A stretch of 61,495 nt of DNA from NCBI RefSeq assembly GCF_023283765.1, contig NZ_JAKILG010000027.1, positions 1-61,495 of the forward strand. Reading direction: 5' to 3'. Made by a program: the position numbers and the translations under genes. The DNA comes from Shewanella profunda (GTDB lineage: Bacteria; Pseudomonadota; Gammaproteobacteria; Enterobacterales; Shewanellaceae). This document shows positions 57,146 through 61,495 of this stretch, in pieces (position 1 is the stretch's first letter; every line of letters starts with the position of its first letter). The notes under the pieces were generated by a model. It did no database searches, had not been told where the DNA came from, and saw only the letters and a list, made by a program, of their open reading frames with translations.

Positions 57146-58642
57146 TTATAACACGATCCAAGTTGCTTTCAGCTCAGTGTATTTATCGAAGGAATGCAGG
57201 GATTTATCTCGACCATTACCTGACTGTTTATAGCCTCCGAACGGCGCAGTCATGTCGCCGCCATCGTAATGGTTGATCCACACCATGCCTGAGCGTAGGG
57301 CTTTGGCGGTTTTATGGGCCTTGCTGATATCCGAAGTCCACACCCCAGCGGCTAAGCCGTAGATGGTATCGTTGGCTATTGATATCGCCTCTTCCATGCC
57401 ATTAAATTCAATGACAGATAACACAGGGCCGAAGATCTCTTCGCTGGCAATTTTCATCTGATTGTTTACGTTAGAGAATACCGTGGGCTGCACATATACA
57501 CCGCCCGTGTCGGCCATAACTTGGCAGCCACCGTGGACTAAGGTTGCACCTTCGTCTTTACCCGCTTTGATGTAACTGAGTACTGTGTCTAACTGTTGTT
57601 TATCGACAACGGCGCCGCTCACAGTGGCGGGATCGAGTGGATGCCCCGGATGCCATGATGCTAACTCCTCTGCGATAAGCGCGATAAGCTCATCTTTCAC
57701 CCCGGATTCCACCAGCAAACGCGAGCCTGCGGTGCAAACTTCACCTTGGTTAAAGGCAATGGCTTCGGCGGCAGCAACAGCAGCGGCTTTTAGATCTGGT
57801 GCATCATTAAAGACGATATTGGGGCTCTTGCCTCCCGCCTCTAACCACACGCGTTTCATGTTTGATTCACCGGCGTAAATCATTAATTGTTTTGCGATTT
57901 TGGTGGAACCCGTGAACACCAAGGTATCCACATCCATATGCAGTGCTAAAGCTTTACCCACAGTATGACCAAATCCTGGCAACACGTTTAATACGCCTTT
58001 GGGGATCCCCGCTTCGATGGCCAGTTGGGCCATACGGATAGCCGTTAAGGGTGACTTTTCAGAGGGCTTTAACACCACACTGTTACCCGTTGCAAGCGCA
58101 GGCCCTAGCTTCCAACACGCCATCAGCATAGGGAAATTCCAAGGCACAATCGCAGCGACTACACCGACTGGTTCACGGGTGATCATGCCTATTTCGTTGT
58201 GAGCCGTTGGCGCAAGTTCATCGTAAATTTTATCAATCGCTTCGCCAGACCAGCGAATCGCACGGGCAGCGCCCACTACATCCACAGCCTTGGAGAAACG
58301 GATCGGTTTACCCATGTCGAGGGTTTCTAACAGCGCGAGTTCATTGGCATTTTCTTCCAGTAACTCGGCGAAACGTATCATTACTTGTTTGCGTTTTACT
58401 GGAGACTGCTGCGACCAAGCACCGGACTCGAATACGCTGCGGCCATTGGCAACCGCAAGATTGGCATCGGCAAGATCGCAACTCGCCACTTTGACCAGCA
58501 AGCGGCCATCGATAGGACTAATACAGTCAAAGGTGTTACGCGATACGGCATCTTGATATTCGCCATTGATAAACGCCTTACCATTAATAGACAGGCTGGC
58601 AGCAAGACTTTCCCATTCGCTGCGTTTCTTCGGTGTGCTCAT
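57146..58642 (-). CDS. puuC: Gamma-glutamyl-gamma-aminobutyraldehyde dehydrogenase
   Basis: NAD(P)-dependent aldehyde dehydrogenase oxidising gamma-glutamyl-aminobutyraldehyde to gamma-glutamyl-GABA; the family also takes other amino-aldehydes. The 498-residue product has the catalytic Cys in FNQGEVCTAGSRLLVE, the Glu in WLEAGGKSPNIVF, and VVAAIVPWNFPMLMACWKLGPALATGNSVVLKP. Length and motifs match E. coli PuuC (495). AGAGGTCATC precedes the start. It is divergent from the aminotransferase gene and parted from it by a PuuR-like site. Confidence 0.92.
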   Translation of the reverse strand: MSTPKKRSEWESLAASLSINGKAFINGEYQDAVSRNTFDCISPIDGRLLVKVASCDLADANLAVANGRSVFESGAWSQQSPVKRKQVMIRFAELLEENANELALLETLDMGKPIRFSKAVDVVGAARAIRWSGEAIDKIYDELAPTAHNEIGMITREPVGVVAAIVPWNFPMLMACWKLGPALATGNSVVLKPSEKSPLTAIRMAQLAIEAGIPKGVLNVLPGFGHTVGKALALHMDVDTLVFTGSTKIAKQLMIYAGESNMKRVWLEAGGKSPNIVFNDAPDLKAAAVAAAEAIAFNQGEVCTAGSRLLVESGVKDELIALIAEELASWHPGHPLDPATVSGAVVDKQQLDTVLSYIKAGKDEGATLVHGGCQVMADTGGVYVQPTVFSNVNNQMKIASEEIFGPVLSVIEFNGMEEAISIANDTIYGLAAGVWTSDISKAHKTAKALRSGMVWINHYDGGDMTAPFGGYKQSGNGRDKSLHSFDKYTELKATWIVL

Positions 58643-58841
58643 GATGACCTCTTAATAATTCGTATAGGTGTGGTTTATCGTTCATCGACAAGAAATAGTG
58701 ATCTGCGGCGACTTTAGCGCAAATGCTAAACATCATCACAGTAATAATTCGGACTTCAGATTACGCTGTTTGAGCAATAAAATTCAATATTTTTTACAAA
58801 AGTAGCTTTTTTGCCACAAATAACTGCACACGCATCTTCCA

Positions 58842-58855
58842 TGTTCATTATTTCT
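58842..58855 (-). promoter_or_regulatory. Putative PuuR operator between puuC and the aminotransferase
   Basis: Minus-strand AGAAATAATGAACA has the full AATGAACA core and A-rich 5' half. It lies 67 bases before the aminotransferase ATG and about 200 before puuC. Confidence 0.6.
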
Positions 58856-58921
58856 AACATAGCATAGCAAATATTCACCACCCTAAAACAAGACCTGAAA
58901 ATACAGGACAAGGTAGACACT

Positions 58922-60274
58922 ATGGCCGATTTGCCGCTCAATTGTGCAAGCGACTCCTCACTTGATCATCCCTCACTTGAACATTTCTGGATGCCTTTTA
59001 CCGCCAACCGCCAATTTAAAGCTAGCCCGCGGTTGCTCGCCAAGGCCGAAGGCATGTATTACACGGATATTGATGGCAATAAGGTATTAGATGCCACCGC
59101 AGGTTTATGGTGTTGTAACGCAGGCCATGGTCGCAAAGAAATCAGCGAAGCGGTCAGCAAACAAATTAAACAGATGGACTATGCGCCCTCCTTCCAAATG
59201 GGTCATCCTATCGCCTTCGAACTCGCCGAGCGTTTAACCGAGTTAAGCCCTGAGGGATTGAATAAGGTTTTCTTTACTAACTCAGGTTCTGAATCCGTCG
59301 ATACCGCGCTTAAGATGGCACTTTGCTATCATAGGGCGAACGGCCAAGCCTCGCGCACTCGCTTTATCGGCCGCGAAATGGGCTACCACGGAGTCGGCTT
59401 TGGCGGCATATCTGTGGGTGGATTAAGCAATAATCGCAGAGCATTTAGCGGCCAATTATTACAAGGTGTTGACCACTTACCCCACACCTTAGATATCGAA
59501 AATGCGGCATTTACCCGTGGACTATCGCCCTTTGGCGCTGAAAAAGCCGACGTATTAGAACAGCTAGTGACTCTGCATGGCGCCGAGAATATAGCCGCCG
59601 TGATTGTTGAACCTATGTCAGGTTCTGCAGGGGTGATATTGCCGCCCCAAGGTTACTTAAAACGTCTGCGTGAAATCACTAAAAAGCACGGCATCCTACT
59701 GATCTTTGATGAAGTCATTACCGCTTTTGGCCGCGTTGGCGCTGCCTTTGCGAGTCAACGTTGGGGCGTTATCCCAGATATGATCACCACGGCTAAAGCC
59801 ATCAATAATGGCGCTATCCCTATGGGTGCGGTGTTTGTGCAAGATTTTATCCACGACACTTGCATGCAAGGCCCTAATGAACTGATTGAGTTTTTCCACG
59901 GCTACACCTATTCCGGCCATCCGGTTGCTGCGGCGGCCGCACTCGCCACCCTATCAATTTATGAGAATGAGCAATTATTCGAGCGCAGCCTTGAGCTTGA
60001 ACGCTACTTCGAAGACGCCGTGCACAACCTCAAAGGGCTGCCGAATGTGATTGATATTCGCAACACAGGATTAGTGGCGGGGATTCAATTTACCCCTAGC
60101 GCCCAAGGCGTAGGTAAACGAGGCTACGGGATATTTGAACACTGTTTCCGCCACGGCACTTTAGTGCGGGCCACGGGCGATATCATTGCCATGTCACCGC
60201 CACTAATTGTCGATAAACGCGAGATTAACCAAATGGTTAACAGCCTAAGCGATGCGATTAACGCCGTTGGATGA
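58922..60274 (+). CDS. Omega-amino acid--pyruvate aminotransferase
   Basis: A 450-residue class III PLP transaminase. WMPFTANRQFKASPRLLAKAEGMYYTDIDG and LDATAGLWCCNAGHG match the beta-alanine:pyruvate type of Pseudomonas; the Schiff-base lysine is in TTAKAINNGAIPMGAV and the PLP Asp in LIFDEVITAFGR. Such enzymes accept beta-alanine, GABA, putrescine or other omega-amines with pyruvate. Location beside puuC under a PuuR-like site suggests a polyamine or GABA substrate. AAGGTAGACACT precedes the start. Confidence 0.9.
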   Translation: MADLPLNCASDSSLDHPSLEHFWMPFTANRQFKASPRLLAKAEGMYYTDIDGNKVLDATAGLWCCNAGHGRKEISEAVSKQIKQMDYAPSFQMGHPIAFELAERLTELSPEGLNKVFFTNSGSESVDTALKMALCYHRANGQASRTRFIGREMGYHGVGFGGISVGGLSNNRRAFSGQLLQGVDHLPHTLDIENAAFTRGLSPFGAEKADVLEQLVTLHGAENIAAVIVEPMSGSAGVILPPQGYLKRLREITKKHGILLIFDEVITAFGRVGAAFASQRWGVIPDMITTAKAINNGAIPMGAVFVQDFIHDTCMQGPNELIEFFHGYTYSGHPVAAAAALATLSIYENEQLFERSLELERYFEDAVHNLKGLPNVIDIRNTGLVAGIQFTPSAQGVGKRGYGIFEHCFRHGTLVRATGDIIAMSPPLIVDKREINQMVNSLSDAINAVG

Positions 60275-60580
60275 TTCTCACCTTTAACACCCGAGGCAGC
60301 AGAGTCATCAAAGATTAACTATTGTTGCTTTACCACCACGCCTCGGTCGGTATTGTTGATGTGAATCTGCCAATTCTGATGGCGTTCCGCTGGATGGCGG
60401 TTGGAAGTACCCACTCTTTGGGTCACAGCATATGCATGACCACAACGGCGTATATTTTATACCAAGCGTAAAACAGTTACGGCCCGCAGGCCCGTTGGAA
60501 AGCAGACTCAAGCTAAGTTTGTAATGCCGACGATGAAGACGATTAAATAGCCGAATTTCAGCTTAATAAGGAAATTGCCA
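60275..60580. other. Gap between aminotransferase and cupin gene
   Basis: 306 bases without a gene that I can support. No clear terminator follows the aminotransferase. Confidence 0.4.
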
Positions 60581-60946
60581 ATGACTGTGTGTATTAACAC
60601 CATTATTCGCTTTGCGACGGCGCAAACCCCCATCGAAACCTATCAATTGCCAACGGAAAAGTTGCTAGCGGGGAATCCAAGCCAAGGGTTAGAGAATCAT
60701 TATTCTAGCCCTTGTGATCAATTTCACAGTGGAATTTGGCAAAGTGAATCAGGTGCTTGGAAAATAAACTACACTGAATACGAGTATTGCGAAATCCTCG
60801 AAGGGATAAGTGTTATTACCGATCTTCAGGGTCAATCACAGACTTTCACGGTAGGAGACAGATTTATCATACCCGCGGGTTTTCAAGGTATTTGGGAAGT
60901 CGTGGGATCGTGCCGTAAGGTTTACGTCATTTTCGAACAAAAGTGA
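60581..60946 (+). CDS. Cupin domain protein
   Basis: A 121-residue single cupin with CDQFHSGIWQSESGAWKINYTEYEYCEILEGISVITD and GDRFIIPAGFQGIWEVVGSCRKVYVIFE, which fits the cupin_3/DUF861 family. The Glu in YCEILEG is a usual metal ligand. Relatives include ureidoglycine aminohydrolase-like and other small-molecule binders; the substrate is unknown. ATG at 60581 has AAGGA 8 bases upstream. Neighbours suggest a tie to amine metabolism, but that is inference. Confidence 0.82.
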   Translation: MTVCINTIIRFATAQTPIETYQLPTEKLLAGNPSQGLENHYSSPCDQFHSGIWQSESGAWKINYTEYEYCEILEGISVITDLQGQSQTFTVGDRFIIPAGFQGIWEVVGSCRKVYVIFEQK

Positions 60947-61132
60947 GAAAAACGAGGCTGATTTTAACCTCAGTAAAACAGCTAAGTCATCTTAGCGACA
61001 ACTCGCCATGAGGTCACAGCAATGGGTTTTCCTAGGCTGTTGTTTGGCAAACTAACGGATGTACTAGCGCGATTGAATAATCATGGCCGCCAGTAACACC
61101 TCCGAGTCAACAGAGAAAATGGGAGAAATACC

Positions 61133-61396
61133 GTGTATAAGAACCTAACTAAAAAACGGCTTGTACCACTTATCGGAATAGCGCTAGCCACATCCTTACT
61201 ATCTAGCAATGCTAACGCAGAAGTCACAGGGGAAATTAGTCTTACTAACGACTACCGTTTCCGTGGCGTTTCGCAAACAGCAGGCGATCCCGCTCTGCAA
61301 GCAGGTATTGATTGGGGATTTGACTCTGGTCTGTCTGTAGGCGCTTGGGCAAGTAACGTGGACTTTGATGAGCCAGGCTATAACGTAACCGTCTAG
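61133..61396 (+). pseudogene. Truncated TorF-family porin
   Basis: An 87-codon frame opening with a signal peptide (SLLSSNANA), then EVTGEISLTNDYRFRGVSQTAGDPALQAGIDWGFDSGLSVGAWASNVDF, the N-terminal strands of TorF/TIGR02001 outer-membrane proteins, which normally run to well over 200 residues. It stops after GYNVTV and I cannot follow porin sequence beyond it in any frame. GTG at 61133 has GGGAGAAATACC upstream. Likely broken by an insertion or deletion starting about 61385-61396. Confidence 0.75.
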
Positions 61397-61436
61397 CGAA
61401 CCACACCTCGCATCATTAATCTGCCTATTTGAAAAT

Positions 61437-61465
61437 ACCTGCTCAATGATAAATTTGGAGCAGGT
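61437..61465 (+). promoter_or_regulatory. Hairpin covering a ribosome site at the right edge
   Basis: ACCTGCTC (61437-61444) pairs with GAGCAGGT (61458-61465); the GGAG of the next frame lies in the 3' arm. Insertion elements often mask a transposase start this way. Confidence 0.45.
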
Positions 61466-61466
61466 G

Positions 61467-61495
61467 ATGAAAACATACAGAACAACTACTCAGTG
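61467..61495 (+). CDS. Possible start of a gene cut by the window edge
   Basis: ATG at 61467 with GGAG 6 bases upstream opens a frame reading MKTYRTTTQ to the edge. Too short to identify; a transposase next to the broken porin is one option. Confidence 0.3.

Noticed and set aside
60308..60511. 67-codon minus-strand frame after the aminotransferase
   Set aside because: No ribosome site and no recognisable pattern; a decayed gene cannot be shown.

Overview
The window reads as about 61 kb of chromosome from a gammaproteobacterium, almost certainly Shewanella. The gene order from mtnN through tyrS, anmK, aqpZ, erpA, pyrB, hemL, nhaD, gspAB, cca, lpp, uppP, folKB, plsY, tsaD, rpsU, dnaG, rpoD to a putrescine block matches my memory of Shewanella oneidensis, where it runs in the opposite direction. 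That is recognition from memory, not a search. Coding density is high, Shine-Dalgarno sites are clear, and most genes end in GC-rich hairpins with T runs.

Layout. 1-4200: a strongly folding untranslated segment, mtnN, then a coupled set of membrane and exported proteins (CobD/AmpE-like, DUF2721, TRIC-type channel, NTF2-like). 4270-8130: tyrS facing a LysM/M23 murein hydrolase and anmK. 8580-10400: aquaporin Z, a DUF2750 protein and a small membrane protein. 10430-22340: erpA with a DUF6776 membrane protein, a ClC transporter, pyrB, hemL, nhaD, gspA-gspB, cca and lpp. 22580-27240: rlmA, uppP, folK, folB, plsY, tsaD. 27450-32300: the macromolecular synthesis operon rpsU-yqeY-dnaG-rpoD with a hairpin before dnaG, then tRNA-Ile2(CAU). 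32500-37960: a dCache chemoreceptor, a POT peptide transporter and a luciferase-like flavin oxidoreductase.

38140-60270 holds a putrescine catabolism island: PotFGHI uptake, PuuA glutamylation, two PuuB-type oxidases, PuuC, PuuD, then GabT and GabD, giving putrescine to gamma-glutamylputrescine to GABA to succinate. PuuR is the likely regulator. I find five sites resembling the Escherichia coli PuuR sequence (core AATGAACA), placed before both puuB genes, puuD, potF and between puuC and an omega-amino acid aminotransferase. The site at puuD lies just downstream of a well-formed sigma70 promoter, as expected for a repressor.

An accessory block (about 51840-56730) interrupts the island. It has sseA, an RlpA-like lipoprotein, a small orphan gene, a REP-associated-type transposase without the usual tyrosine, and an unrecognised 297-codon gene. 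The right edge carries a cupin gene and a TorF-type porin that stops after 87 codons, followed by a possible new reading frame whose ribosome site lies in a hairpin; this looks like the edge of an insertion or deletion.

The best leads for something undescribed are the PuuR-type regulon, the 55-nt hairpin at 21-75, the divergent proteins (ClC with Val at the proton glutamate, RlmA with an altered SAM motif, tyrosine-less transposase) and the broken porin.
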